From Chitinophagaceae bacterium (GTDB lineage: Bacteria > Bacteroidota > Bacteroidia > Chitinophagales > Chitinophagaceae), in NCBI GenBank assembly GCA_023957125.1, contig JAMLHL010000001.1, positions 186,001 to 250,000 of the forward strand: DNA of 64,000 nucleotides, given 5' to 3'. Of the stretch, positions 1 to 9,054 are shown piece after piece. Position numbers and translations under genes: made by a program. Positions within the stretch are counted from its first letter, which is position 1. Every line of letters begins with the position of its first letter. The notes beneath the pieces are model-generated. The model did not search any database and was not told where the DNA came from. It saw only the letters and a list, made by a program, of their open reading frames with translations.

Positions 1-51
1 ATCGCTAAAAAAGAGGCGACCGGAAAGAACCTTGTTGCTGAAACGCTTCAC
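1..51 (-). CDS. Possible start of a gene running off the left edge
   Basis: Reading leftward, a GTG at 51-49 overlaps the TGA stop of the DUF92 gene (GTGA arrangement) and opens a frame of 17 codons (begins VKRFSNKVLSG) without a stop to the window edge. The translational-coupling geometry is suggestive, but the piece is too short to recognise a family. It could also be non-coding. Confidence 0.25.
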   Translation of the reverse strand, partial: MKRFSNKVLSGRLFFSD

Positions 52-773
52 AACACGGCATTCAATGCCCATGCCGTTATGGCGCCCACTGCCGTGTTCA
101 ACAAATTCACCCGGTTATTGGTAAGCAGTCCCCTGTTCTCAAGCGTGAGGCCCAAAACAGAATCCGCCATATTCCCAAGCGTTCCGGCTATAACAATGAT
201 CAGCATATTTCGGGTACTCCATCCTGTTAGTGAAACATATATCAGCGAGAGAGTCAGGCTTCCGGCTATTCCCGCAAGTGTACCTTCCGGGCTAACAGCC
301 CCGTTATCGCCGCGCCTCATTCTTTGAAACGAGAGCAGATGGATATATCTTTTACCATACAGGTTCCCTAATTCAGACGACAGGGTATCTGCGGTAGCTG
401 CCGAAAAGCCGGCAGCCAGCATCAGTTGCAGCAAACCGGCATCCCCGTTAAGCAGCTTTGCCGATATCGCCAGCAAGCCTGCCACGCCAGCATTACCCAA
501 CACCTGCCCTGTATTTCTTCTCCCGTTTTGTGCTTCGGCCACTCCCGCTTGTTTTTTAACGCTTAGCTTCCAGGTGGTGGCCCCGATACCTAAAACGGAA
601 AAAACCACTATCATCGAAAGCCCGGGGAGACCCGTACCCCAAAAAATAATGCCGCTTAGAACAACGCCGGTAATGGTAGCTTCCAGGGTGAGTTTTCGAT
701 TGAGCCAGCTAAACAGAGCGCCAGCCGAAATGATGATGAAAGCAATCCAGTAATCCTTGCTCATTATATTCAA
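48..773 (-). CDS. DUF92 family integral membrane protein
   Basis: A 241-residue polytopic membrane protein with about six hydrophobic segments. The Gly-rich stretch AAGFSAATADTLSSELG (about residues 120-137), followed by RRGDNGAVSPEGT (about 153-165), is the hallmark of the DUF92/TMEM19 family. Members are related to CTP-dependent prenol kinases (phytyl-phosphate kinase in plants and cyanobacteria). The substrate here is unknown and a lipid or prenyl-phosphate role is inference only. Length is normal for the family. The gene is divergent from the oxidase operon at 1041, sharing a 267-bp intergenic region. Confidence 0.85.
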   Translation of the reverse strand: MNIMSKDYWIAFIIISAGALFSWLNRKLTLEATITGVVLSGIIFWGTGLPGLSMIVVFSVLGIGATTWKLSVKKQAGVAEAQNGRRNTGQVLGNAGVAGLLAISAKLLNGDAGLLQLMLAAGFSAATADTLSSELGNLYGKRYIHLLSFQRMRRGDNGAVSPEGTLAGIAGSLTLSLIYVSLTGWSTRNMLIIVIAGTLGNMADSVLGLTLENRGLLTNNRVNLLNTAVGAITAWALNAVL

Positions 774-1040
774 AATGTAAGTTGGTAAATTAAAAACAAT
801 TTGTGCTTTTTCGCAATTTCCGGACTTAATGTTTTTAAGATCGAAGCAAAACTGGGAATTTGAATTAAATTAGCCCCTATAAGGCGTTGAGATCTCCTTG
901 TTTTATTTTTATTGCTGATCATTACTTCGGGTTAATGCCATCGGGCTGCACTAAAGAGATATAGACATTCAATGCGGCCACATCGTTGTGTACTGAAAAA
1001 ACAGCTTTTTATATAAAGTAAATTACAATAACAAACAGAC
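774..1040. promoter_or_regulatory. Divergent intergenic region (DUF92 / oxidase operon)
   Basis: A 267-bp AT-rich region between two divergent genes, so it must hold both promoters. I found no clear TAnnTTTG element or Fnr/Crp-like palindrome; the best AT-rich stretch on the plus strand is around 1008-1020, about 20 bp before the coxB-like start. No RNA gene or repeat is seen. Confidence 0.35.
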
Positions 1041-1598
1041 ATGAGTTATTACAATTTTCTATTGACTTTATTTATAGTCATTGCGCTGCTTATTATGTTG
1101 GTATTTTATGGGGTTTATCGCTCCTCGATGCGGAAAGGAACGGACACGGAAGGAATGGCCTCGCCTACAAAAAAGAGGTTCATATTTTTTCTGTCGCTGA
1201 CGGTAGTCGTGATCGTTCTGTTGTCGGTTACGATACCCAAATCTCCATATTATAGGTATGCAGACGCTGTGCCTTCCAAAGTGATCTATGCCACTGCGTC
1301 CCAGTTCAGCTTTAATTTATCATCGCAGCCACCCGGGCAAAAGAGAAGCGGGCCCAAAGAAAAGATCGAACTGGCTGCAAATGAATTGGTGGAATTCCGC
1401 GTTGGCAGCGCTGATGTCAATCATGGCTTTGCGATATACAATGATAAGGCCGAACTCATAGCGCAAACGCAGGCTATGCCGGGGTATATCAACAAATTGA
1501 GATGGAAATTCAATCAACCCGGAACGTATAATATTTTATGTATAGAGTATTGCGGTATGTTTCATGAAATCATGAGAACTTCCTTCAATGTAAAATAA
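1041..1598 (+). CDS. CuA-containing heme-copper oxidase-type subunit II
   Basis: A 185-residue membrane-anchored electron-entry subunit. Two hydrophobic helices (about residues 5-26 and 47-66) precede a periplasmic cupredoxin domain. The binuclear CuA site looks complete: H128, then C167, E169, C171, H175 and M178 in the pattern CxExCxxxHxxM. It should pass electrons from a soluble cytochrome c or cupredoxin to the heme protein encoded 13 bp downstream. It is shorter than canonical CoxB and has no fused cytochrome c domain, as in B-type (ba3-like) and CuA-type NO reductase complexes. First gene of an operon with subunit I and Sco. No subunit III or heme O/A synthase gene is nearby. Confidence 0.85.
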   Translation: MSYYNFLLTLFIVIALLIMLVFYGVYRSSMRKGTDTEGMASPTKKRFIFFLSLTVVVIVLLSVTIPKSPYYRYADAVPSKVIYATASQFSFNLSSQPPGQKRSGPKEKIELAANELVEFRVGSADVNHGFAIYNDKAELIAQTQAMPGYINKLRWKFNQPGTYNILCIEYCGMFHEIMRTSFNVK

Positions 1599-1611
1599 CA
1601 AATTATTAAAA

Positions 1612-3054
1612 ATGGCTACATCATCACTAAAAAAGACGACTGCAGTTTGGATCATTCTTATTCTGGCATTATTTGTAATTGCCATTATTTTTGGTATAAT
1701 CATGCGTTTCAACCAGGGTAATAACATTACCATGAACTCCGTTACCTTTTATTCCATCATGACCACGCATGGACTCACAATGGTTGGAATATGGTTTGCA
1801 GCGGGAATGGTCAGTACCAACTATTTGCTTTCCCGCTATGTAAAAGTTTCTACCCGGATCAATATTTTTGCCATGATACTAACTGTGATTGGCGTACTTC
1901 TTTTATGGGGCAGCACTTTTATCGGAAAGTTTCATGCCGCATGGACGTTCTTATATCCCTTGCCCTTCAAGCTTCCCGGAAACACTAATTGGTCCACACC
2001 GCTTTTCTTTCTGGCTTTGACCATCCTTACCATAGGATGGTTGGTGTGGACCATTGATCTTCTTGCACGGATCCTTAAAAATTATTCTGTTAAGCAGGCG
2101 TTTGGCTGGCAGCATCTGAAAAAGAATCCTGCTTCGGAAACGCCTCCGTTTATTATGATTTCAATGGTAACGCTGATTGGGATCCTTGCCTGTTTGATTT
2201 CTGCTGTCATCCTGGTCGTTCTGTTTTTTGCAGAATATTTTTCGGGAGGTAGTTTTAAGAATGATCCCCTGCTTGTTAAAAATATTACGTATTTCTTCGG
2301 CCATACTATAATTAATGAAGCGTTATATCTGGGCTTAGCGGCTTTATATGAATTGTTTCCGGAGATCAGCGGCCGCCCCCGGTTTAAAAATACATGGTAT
2401 GTGGCGCTGGCCTGGAATTGTACCATGGTGTTTGTGTTGACCGCTTTCTTCCATCATTTGTACATGGATTTTGTGCAGCCGCAAGGGTTTCAATTAGTAG
2501 GACAGTTGGCCTCTTACTTTTCAAGTCTTCCTGCTGCTGCGGTCAGCGCCTTTAGTGTTATCGTGGTGGTGTATCGAAACCGGATCCAATGGTCTATGCC
2601 CAACCTGTTGTTTTTCCTTGGGGTGATGGGTTGGCTGATCGGAGGCATAGGAGCTGTTATAGACGCTACGATTTCCAATAACTTTATTTTACATAATACG
2701 CTTTGGGTTCCCGCACATTTCCACACCTACAATGCTTTGGGAAATGTTTTCTTCAGTTTAGCCTTTTTTATATGGGTTGCCAATGAGTTTTCCAATCAAC
2801 ACGGGAAAGGTAAAGCCGATGCTATTAAACTGCTGTTATTGCTGTTGGGCGGTTTGGGTTTGGTGATGATGTTTTATATTGCAGGCGCCGACTCGGTGCC
2901 CAGAAGATTTGCGGTGTATCCGAAAGAGTTTACTTCGGCAGCCGTATTGGCTTCGGCAGGCGCCTGGTTTGCAATTGTGTATCTTTTAGGCGTATTGTGG
3001 TTATTGATCAATATCGTAAAAAAATGTACAAAAGCATTTTCACCGGCGTCTTAG
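1612..3054 (+). CDS. Heme-copper oxidase superfamily subunit I, ba3-like, lacking the active-site Tyr (candidate NO reductase)
   Basis: A 480-residue protein with about 12 hydrophobic helices. Low-spin heme ligands are H53 (TTHGLTM) and H371. The high-spin heme ligand is H369 (WVPAHFH). CuB-type ligands are H231 and H281/H282 (FFHHLYMDF). Motifs GGIGAVID, HNTLWVPAHFH and DSVPRRF resemble B-type (Thermus ba3) oxidases. In O2-reducing A- and B-type enzymes the first CuB His is followed at +4 by the cross-linked Tyr (HPxVY). Here the sequence is HTIINEALY, with Asn at 235 and Glu at 236. The alternative Tyr of cbb3 oxidases, seven residues before the second His of the HH pair, is also missing (V275). 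Loss of this Tyr is typical of nitric oxide reductases. The activity is therefore uncertain: an NO reductase is as plausible as an oxidase. Encoded between its CuA subunit and a Sco chaperone. Confidence 0.85.
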   Translation: MATSSLKKTTAVWIILILALFVIAIIFGIIMRFNQGNNITMNSVTFYSIMTTHGLTMVGIWFAAGMVSTNYLLSRYVKVSTRINIFAMILTVIGVLLLWGSTFIGKFHAAWTFLYPLPFKLPGNTNWSTPLFFLALTILTIGWLVWTIDLLARILKNYSVKQAFGWQHLKKNPASETPPFIMISMVTLIGILACLISAVILVVLFFAEYFSGGSFKNDPLLVKNITYFFGHTIINEALYLGLAALYELFPEISGRPRFKNTWYVALAWNCTMVFVLTAFFHHLYMDFVQPQGFQLVGQLASYFSSLPAAAVSAFSVIVVVYRNRIQWSMPNLLFFLGVMGWLIGGIGAVIDATISNNFILHNTLWVPAHFHTYNALGNVFFSLAFFIWVANEFSNQHGKGKADAIKLLLLLLGGLGLVMMFYIAGADSVPRRFAVYPKEFTSAAVLASAGAWFAIVYLLGVLWLLINIVKKCTKAFSPAS

Positions 3055-3779
3055 TTTTACTGGTGAACGGCGCTTTTGCGCAGTCCGGAACAGGGGATTA
3101 TAATTTGTCGGAAGAAACCGCTTTGTACAGGAAGGTCGCTCCGGTTAAAATCATCACGCGGGAGGGGGAGCGGCAACTTCCGGATCTTTACCGGGAATCG
3201 CCACTCATCCTGGCGATGATCTACACCCGGTGTACCGGTATATGCAGCCCCTTGTTGTTGAAACTGGCCGAAAACACCAGGGATGTTTCCGAAAAGGAAA
3301 ACTACAGGATTGCGGTGGTCAGTTTTGACCCGGTTGACAGTTTGCAGGATATGCTCCGTTTGGAAAAATATTTTGGAGACGAGAAAAACAACCGCTGGAC
3401 TTTCGCCGTCACCCCGCAAATTGATTCCCTTATTCAATCAATAGCATTTACTGCCGCCTGGGACAGTATTACCCGGCAGTTTGATCACGAAGCTCTCCTG
3501 GTGGGCATCAACCAGGAGGGCTATGTAGTGAAGAAGCTGACCGGCTTACGGGATAAAAAGGAAGTGGTCTCTTTGATCAGAGAGATCAACGGCGCTTTCG
3601 TTCCCTCGTATCCTTTGCCGGGCAGTGAAACGTTTTTCTCTTGTTTCACTTACAATCCTGCAACTCAGAAAAGACAACCCGCCTGGGGATTGCTGATCCT
3701 GGTAGCGCCGGCGGTACTTACCTTTTTCGTAATAGGCGCCGTGGCGCTGAAATACCGCCGGAAACGGCAGGTTGGCTAA
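3024..3779 (+). CDS. SCO1/SenC-type copper chaperone, membrane-anchored
   Basis: A thioredoxin-fold protein that loads copper into CuA centres. The ATG at 3024 overlaps the end of subunit I by 31 bp and gives a clean signal peptide (MYKSIFTGVLVLLVNGAFAQ); the longer frame from 2997 adds an implausible charged N-terminus. Copper ligands are visible: CTGICSP (CxxxC) in the first third and a His in QFDHEALL later. Unusually for the family, a C-terminal hydrophobic segment (WGLLILVAPAVLTFFVIG) followed by RRKRQ forms a second anchor. Its place directly after the CuA subunit and subunit I fits a dedicated CuA maturation role. Confidence 0.85.
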   Translation: MYKSIFTGVLVLLVNGAFAQSGTGDYNLSEETALYRKVAPVKIITREGERQLPDLYRESPLILAMIYTRCTGICSPLLLKLAENTRDVSEKENYRIAVVSFDPVDSLQDMLRLEKYFGDEKNNRWTFAVTPQIDSLIQSIAFTAAWDSITRQFDHEALLVGINQEGYVVKKLTGLRDKKEVVSLIREINGAFVPSYPLPGSETFFSCFTYNPATQKRQPAWGLLILVAPAVLTFFVIGAVALKYRRKRQVG

Positions 3780-3989
3780 GGTATAAACGCCGTTTGAGAG
3801 CGATATCCCCGGCGTATGCACCTGTAAACTAAAGGTATAGGACGGACCTTCTGTAAAACAAAATGTTCACAAAGTGTAAAATGAATATTGAATTTGCATT
3901 CAAAAAAGTCACCGAATGCCATATAAACAACGAATCACAGACTCGGAATCAGGTAGGAAATTAAACGCTTCCGGCGCAGTTCTTGTTTA

Positions 3990-4256
3990 CCGATGGCTGT
4001 TTTGGGCTTAGATGAAAAAGCCTTATTAAATGACTTAAACTATACCGGGTTTGTTTTTGAATCGCAGGTTATTCACGACCCGCGTATTTATGCCCGGGCC
4101 AATGATGCCAAAGTATTTCATTATCGTGATTCAAATAACCTGGAAATAGATGCTATTGTTCAGAAATACAATGGTGAATGGATGGCTTTTGAAGTAAAAT
4201 TGGGAACCGGACAGATAGAAGAAGCATCTCCCTTTTTGGTGATTTGTGAAAATTGA
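3990..4256 (+). pseudogene. Relic of a DUF4143 (AAA-type) ATPase, C-terminal part
   Basis: An open stretch of about 87 codons matches the C-terminal nuclease-like part of DUF4143 ATPases: DEKALLNDLNYTGFVFES, then YRDSNNLEIDAIVQ and EWMAFEVKLG (the E/D..EVK residues of a PD-(D/E)XK-like fold). These proteins normally run to about 400 residues with an N-terminal P-loop. Here no P-loop part exists upstream and the tail ends abruptly (EEASPFLVICEN) where family members continue. Flanking bases 3780-3989 show no coding signal. It is a fragment left by deletion; a translated short protein cannot be excluded. Confidence 0.75.
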
Positions 4257-4270
4257 ATTAATTTATACCC

Positions 4271-6364
4271 GTGTTGCTACCTATGGTTCCGATATGGAAA
4301 CAAGCGCCGTTCATACGTTTGCTCATCCCCCTGATAGCGGGGATCGTGTTGCAATGGTATTTCCCGCTCCCGGTAAAGACGATCATCGCAATTTCCTGTC
4401 TGGGCTGTTTTCTTTTTCTACTGACCGCGCTTCTGCGGGGCTATTCATTTTTCCGGTATAAATGGCTTCTGGGTGTTATCATTATGACCTGGACCCTCCT
4501 ATTGGGAATGGCGCTCACCCATTTTAAAAACATTACTCATCAGCAGGATTGGGTTGGACATTATGATGATGACAGCACCATAGTGGCAGCCGTTTTGACC
4601 GAATCGCTAATGGAGAAAAACAAATCCTATAAAGCCAATGCCCGGCTTCATACGCTTATCAGCAACAACAACAGGACACCGGTCCGGGGTAATATCATCA
4701 TCTATTTTGAAAAGGCAGGCGACTGGATCAACCGGTTGGATGTGGGATCAATTCTCGTTTTCAGAAAACCATTGCAGATCATCAAAAACCCGGGTAACCC
4801 CGGCGCATTCGATTACCGGCGCTATTGTTTGTTCCGGGGCATTACCCACCAGGTATATCTGAAGGAAGCTGATTGCGCGGTACACCCTTCTGTATCCGGT
4901 TCCCGCTATGAAAGATGGGTGCAAGGTTCCCGCCGCGAAATAATGAATATACTGCAGACTTATATACAGGGGCGCTCCGAAGCGGCTGTTGCGGAGGCTT
5001 TACTTATCGGCTACCGGGGAGACCTGGATCAGGAACAGCTCCAGTCTTTTGCCAACGCCGGGGTGATCCATGTGATTGCTATTTCCGGTATGCATTTGGG
5101 CATTATTTACGGGCTGCTGGTTGTATTATTGAAACCATTGCAACGAAAAGCCGGAACCAAATGGCTGCGGGGACTTATCCTATTAATGACCATGTGGCTC
5201 TTTGCGGTGCTCACCGGGTCGGGGGCTTCGATTTTAAGAAGCGCGGTTATGTTTTCTTTTATTGTGGTCGGGGAAAGCATGCGAAAGAAAGTGTCGGTAT
5301 ATCATACGCTGAGCGCTTCCGCGTTCTTTCTTTTATGTTGGGATCCTTTTCTTCTCTGGGATGTTGGCTTCCAATTATCGTATATGGCGGTATTAAGCAT
5401 TGTGATCTTTTCCAGGGCTATCACCTGCTGGTTTTACTTCAAGTCGGGGATAATGAATTATATCTGGAAACTGATGGCTGTAACCCTGGCCGCCCAGATA
5501 CTGACTACGCCGCTGAGCATTTATTATTTTCATCAAATGTCTAATTTGTTTCTTCCCGCCAACCTGGTTATTGTTCCGCTTTCCGGTATTATTCTGTATG
5601 GAGAGATCCTGTTGTGCCTGTGCTCCCCCTTTCCCCTGGCGGCGGCCATTTTAGGAAAGCTGCTGAGCTTTATGCTGGCAGCGATGAACGGTTACGTTAT
5701 GCTAATAGACAGCGTTCCTTTTGCCGTTAGTAATAATTTTTCGGTCACTGTTTTTCAAACCGGCTTGTTTTTCCTGTTGATCATAACAGCCGGTAGCTGG
5801 CTGATGAAAAAGAAAGCAAGGATGCTGATATGGACGCTTGGGGTATTGATAGCGCTTGAGGTTTGCCGGATGGACAATAGGTTATCCGGTCAGGCGCAAC
5901 AAAAATTGGTGGTGTATAATACCCCGGGCTATAAAGCGGTTGATTTCGTTCAGGGACGAAGTTGCCGTTTTGCGGGAGACAGCCGGTTGTTGAACGACCC
6001 CGCTCAATACAACTATCATCTGCGGCCTGCCCGGCTTGCCCTGGGTGTAGAAGCGGTTGACAGCATCAATGGACTGAGAGCGGCGCCACCTTTTTATTAT
6101 TTCCAAACCGGGTCGGTACTGCTGCTGGATTCGGCTTTAGTATTGCCACCCGCACCGGGAAGTTTGCGCATAGACGTGGTGGTGCTTTCCCGTGGCGCCG
6201 ATATCAGTATCAGCCGTTTGTACCGGGCGTCCGGTTGCCGGCAATATGTTTTCGATGCTTCCTGCCCGTTGTGGAAAATCCGTCAATGGAAAAATGAATG
6301 TGATAGTTTACATTTGCGGCGCCATTCCGTAGTGGAAGAAGGCGCTTATGTATTAGATTTTTAA
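4271..6364 (+). CDS. comEC: ComEC/Rec2 family DNA-uptake channel protein
   Basis: A 697-residue polytopic inner-membrane protein of the competence family. An N-terminal DUF4131-like region with two helices and a periplasmic part is followed by the Competence domain with hallmark HVIAISGMHLG (about residue 270) and DVGFQLSYMAVLSI (about 365). The family transports single-stranded DNA across the inner membrane. The C-terminal about 150 residues sit where many orthologues have a metallo-beta-lactamase domain, but no HxHxDH motif is visible, so that domain is degenerate or absent. The start is GTG 4271 or ATG 4283. The end lies 57 bp before purH. Confidence 0.88.
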   Translation: MLLPMVPIWKQAPFIRLLIPLIAGIVLQWYFPLPVKTIIAISCLGCFLFLLTALLRGYSFFRYKWLLGVIIMTWTLLLGMALTHFKNITHQQDWVGHYDDDSTIVAAVLTESLMEKNKSYKANARLHTLISNNNRTPVRGNIIIYFEKAGDWINRLDVGSILVFRKPLQIIKNPGNPGAFDYRRYCLFRGITHQVYLKEADCAVHPSVSGSRYERWVQGSRREIMNILQTYIQGRSEAAVAEALLIGYRGDLDQEQLQSFANAGVIHVIAISGMHLGIIYGLLVVLLKPLQRKAGTKWLRGLILLMTMWLFAVLTGSGASILRSAVMFSFIVVGESMRKKVSVYHTLSASAFFLLCWDPFLLWDVGFQLSYMAVLSIVIFSRAITCWFYFKSGIMNYIWKLMAVTLAAQILTTPLSIYYFHQMSNLFLPANLVIVPLSGIILYGEILLCLCSPFPLAAAILGKLLSFMLAAMNGYVMLIDSVPFAVSNNFSVTVFQTGLFFLLIITAGSWLMKKKARMLIWTLGVLIALEVCRMDNRLSGQAQQKLVVYNTPGYKAVDFVQGRSCRFAGDSRLLNDPAQYNYHLRPARLALGVEAVDSINGLRAAPPFYYFQTGSVLLLDSALVLPPAPGSLRIDVVVLSRGADISISRLYRASGCRQYVFDASCPLWKIRQWKNECDSLHLRRHSVVEEGAYVLDF

Positions 6365-6421
6365 CTTCACTCCCCGGGGTAGCCGAAATACCTGTAGAGG
6401 GTGCATACCAATAAATATATC

Positions 6422-7981
6422 ATGCAAAAGAAGATCCGTTCTGCGCTTGTTTCCGTTTACTATAAAGACGGACTTGAGCCCGTAGTTAAAGAACTCCATC
6501 GTCTTGGAGTAACGCTTTATTCCACCGGGGGCACACAGCAATTTATTGAAAAACTGCAGATCCCCTGCGTGCCGGTAGAAAAGCTGACTTCTTATCCTTC
6601 TATTTTAGGAGGCAGGGTGAAAACGCTTCACCCCGGCGTTTTCGGAGGCCTACTCGCCCGGCGCGATGTACCTCAGGATATGACCGAGATGAAGCAATAC
6701 AATATCCCGGAAATAGACCTGGTGATCGTGGATCTTTATCCTTTTGAAGAAACCCTGGCACAGGCACAATCCGGTACTTTTAAAGGCAGTCCCGGAGAAG
6801 CTGAGAAAATGATCATCGAAAAAATAGACATCGGCGGCCCTTCCATGATCCGCGCGGCGGCGAAAAATTTCAGGGATTTACTGGTGATAGCCGCGAAAGA
6901 GGATTATGAGCCCCTGGTAAAGCTTCTTTCAGACCAGAACGGGGAAACAGATCACGACCAGCGCCGCGCGTTTGCCGCAAAGGCATTTGAAGTGGTAACG
7001 CTTTATGACATCGCAATCAACAATTATTTCAATCCTTCCCGGAGTATGCCAGATTACGGAGGACAGGAACAGGTATTGAGGTATGGCGAAAATCCACACC
7101 AAAAAGGGATTTTCTATGGTGATTTAAATAACGTGGTTGAAAAGCTCCACGGTAAAGAACTTTCTTACAACAACCTGGTGGACGTGGACGCGGCTGTTCA
7201 GCTTATCGGGGAATTTCCTTCTTTTAACAGCGACGCCTCCGGAGATGCGGTGTTTGCCATTATCAAACACACCAATGTATGCGGCATTGCCGGGAGGAAA
7301 AGTATTAAAGAAGCCTGGGAAGCCGCATTGGCGGGCGACCCCGAAAGCGCTTTTGGCGGAGTGCTGATATGTAATGGAACAATAGATAAATCCACGGCCG
7401 AAGCTATCCGGGAAATATTTTTTGAAGTGCTGATCGCCGAAGATTTTGACGCCGATGCGCGGACTGTTTTAGAAAGTAAAAAGAACCGGATACTGCTGAA
7501 GCTGAAGAGCCGGCAACCGGCATCCCGTCAATATAAAACCGTTTTGAATGGTGTGTTGTCGCAGGATACCGACCAGGGCAATTACACCGAATGGAAAGAA
7601 ACCGGAGGCAGAACCACTACCGCTGCAGAAAAAGAAGACCTGGTTTTTGCAAATATTGTGTGCAAGCATTTGAAATCCAATGCCATTGCTTTGGTAAAAA
7701 ACAAGCAATTATTAGGCAAGGGTTGCGGACAAACCAGCCGGATTGACGCTCTGCGGCAGGCGGTGGAAAAAGCGGGGCAATTTAAATTTGACCTGCATGG
7801 CGCTGTGCTTGCATCGGATGCTTTCTTCCCCTTCAACGATTGTGTGCAATTGGGTCATGAAGCGGGGATCACTGCATTTATTCAACCGGGTGGCTCAATA
7901 CGGGACAAAGATTCGATTGACTATTGTGTACAGAAGGGGCTGGCCATGGTCATTACCGGTTTAAGGCATTTCAGGCATTGA
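6422..7981 (+). CDS. purH: Bifunctional AICAR transformylase / IMP cyclohydrolase
   Basis: This enzyme catalyses the last two steps of de novo purine synthesis: formylation of AICAR with 10-formyl-THF, then ring closure to IMP. The N-terminal MGS-like cyclohydrolase domain starts with IRSALVSVYYKDGL and contains STGGT and GGRVKTLHPGVFGG. The transformylase domain has RYGENPHQ (about residue 219), IKHTNVCG (about 279) and FFPFNDCV near the end. The ATG at 6422 was chosen over an upstream in-frame GTG (6401) because family homology begins right after it. About 519 residues, normal length. Followed by a TAnnTTTG promoter for the next gene. Confidence 0.96.
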   Translation: MQKKIRSALVSVYYKDGLEPVVKELHRLGVTLYSTGGTQQFIEKLQIPCVPVEKLTSYPSILGGRVKTLHPGVFGGLLARRDVPQDMTEMKQYNIPEIDLVIVDLYPFEETLAQAQSGTFKGSPGEAEKMIIEKIDIGGPSMIRAAAKNFRDLLVIAAKEDYEPLVKLLSDQNGETDHDQRRAFAAKAFEVVTLYDIAINNYFNPSRSMPDYGGQEQVLRYGENPHQKGIFYGDLNNVVEKLHGKELSYNNLVDVDAAVQLIGEFPSFNSDASGDAVFAIIKHTNVCGIAGRKSIKEAWEAALAGDPESAFGGVLICNGTIDKSTAEAIREIFFEVLIAEDFDADARTVLESKKNRILLKLKSRQPASRQYKTVLNGVLSQDTDQGNYTEWKETGGRTTTAAEKEDLVFANIVCKHLKSNAIALVKNKQLLGKGCGQTSRIDALRQAVEKAGQFKFDLHGAVLASDAFFPFNDCVQLGHEAGITAFIQPGGSIRDKDSIDYCVQKGLAMVITGLRHFRH

Positions 7982-7984
7982 TAG

Positions 7985-7992
7985 TACCTTTG
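7985..7992 (+). promoter_or_regulatory. Bacteroidota -7 promoter element
   Basis: The sequence TACCTTTG matches the TAnnTTTG consensus of the Bacteroidota primary sigma factor. It lies just past the purH stop and about 95 bp before the EamA gene. No good -33 TTG was found at the usual spacing. Confidence 0.5.
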
Positions 7993-8085
7993 CAGCCGGT
8001 TAGAGAATTCTCTGACCTGTAATGATAAGCCTGCCATTGAACTACCTCATAAAAATTTGAATGCGCTACAGGGATAGCGTTGTAT

Positions 8086-9054
8086 ATGAAGCATTATATT
8101 TATGATGTTTACGGCAGGGCAAAAAGCCTGATAGAGCCGGTTTACCTGCGTAATCAAAGCGACAGGACCAAGGCTATCCTTGCGGTGATAGTCGTATGCT
8201 TTTTCTGGGGCACTACCTGGCTGGCTTCAAAAAAGGGTGTTCAGTATATGCCTGCGCTGCAACTGGCAGGCCTGCGCCAGTTTATGGCGGGAACTTTATT
8301 CCTGGGATATTTTTTTATTAAAGGATTTAAGCTGCCTACCCGGCAGCAGTTTATCCAGTTCGGATGGATGAGTTTGCTGATGATTGTCATCAACAACGGG
8401 TTCAGCACCTGGTCAATGAAATACATACCCAGTGGATTAGGGGCGGTGATTGGCGCGGCTTCCCCTCTTTGGATAGCAGTGATCAGCACTTTTGTTTTCA
8501 AGGAAACCAGGCTCAATACCATGACTATAATAGGATTATTGCTGGGTATCGGCGGTATCCTGATCATTTTCTCAGACTATCTTCATGATCTCCTTAACGC
8601 CTCGTTTTCCATTGGATTATTACTGAACCTTATAGCATCCATTGTTTGGGCCTTTGGTACCATTTTTACGGTGAAGCAGGCCACCCGGGTAAATCCCTAT
8701 TTCAGCATCGGCTGGCAGATGTTCCTGGGAGGCGCGGTATTATTAACGGTAGCGCGTTTCAGCGGGCAGTACACGCCCCTGTCGGGTACGGGAAGCCAGG
8801 TTTGGTACGCCATTCTCTACCTGGTATTTGTAGGCAGCCTGATCACTTATTCTGCTTTTGTGTATGCTTTAAAAAGACTGCCTGCACAACAGGTGTCCAT
8901 ATATGCTTATGTTAACCCCATCGTAGCCGTCATCATCGGCGCTTTACTGAATCATGAAAAACTGACCCTGGTCATTGCTATGGGAACAGCAGTGACCCTG
9001 CTCGGAATCTATTTGGTGAACACGGGATTTAAGAGAAAAGCAGGGCTGGGGTAA
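8086..9054 (+). CDS. EamA/DMT-superfamily transporter
   Basis: A 322-residue drug/metabolite transporter with ten predicted helices in two EamA repeats. Typical features are FFWGTTWLASKKG near the start of repeat 1, PLWIAVIS in the middle, and YVNPIVAVIIGALLNHEKL near the end of repeat 2. It probably exports a small metabolite or amino acid, but the substrate cannot be inferred. The ATG at 8086 is preferred to an in-frame TTG at 8080. The N-terminal about 30 residues before helix 1 are longer than usual. A single-gene unit. Confidence 0.88.
   Translation: MKHYIYDVYGRAKSLIEPVYLRNQSDRTKAILAVIVVCFFWGTTWLASKKGVQYMPALQLAGLRQFMAGTLFLGYFFIKGFKLPTRQQFIQFGWMSLLMIVINNGFSTWSMKYIPSGLGAVIGAASPLWIAVISTFVFKETRLNTMTIIGLLLGIGGILIIFSDYLHDLLNASFSIGLLLNLIASIVWAFGTIFTVKQATRVNPYFSIGWQMFLGGAVLLTVARFSGQYTPLSGTGSQVWYAILYLVFVGSLITYSAFVYALKRLPAQQVSIYAYVNPIVAVIIGALLNHEKLTLVIAMGTAVTLLGIYLVNTGFKRKAGLG

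Noticed and set aside
1612-3054. Assignment as a cbb3-type oxidase (CcoN)
   Set aside because: The neighbour is a CuA subunit rather than CcoO/CcoP, and the residues around the heme ligands match ba3-type proteins; the cbb3-type Tyr is also absent.
4915-5544. Plus-strand open frame (209 codons) inside comEC
   Set aside because: Out-of-frame shadow of the Competence domain coding sequence; no independent signal.
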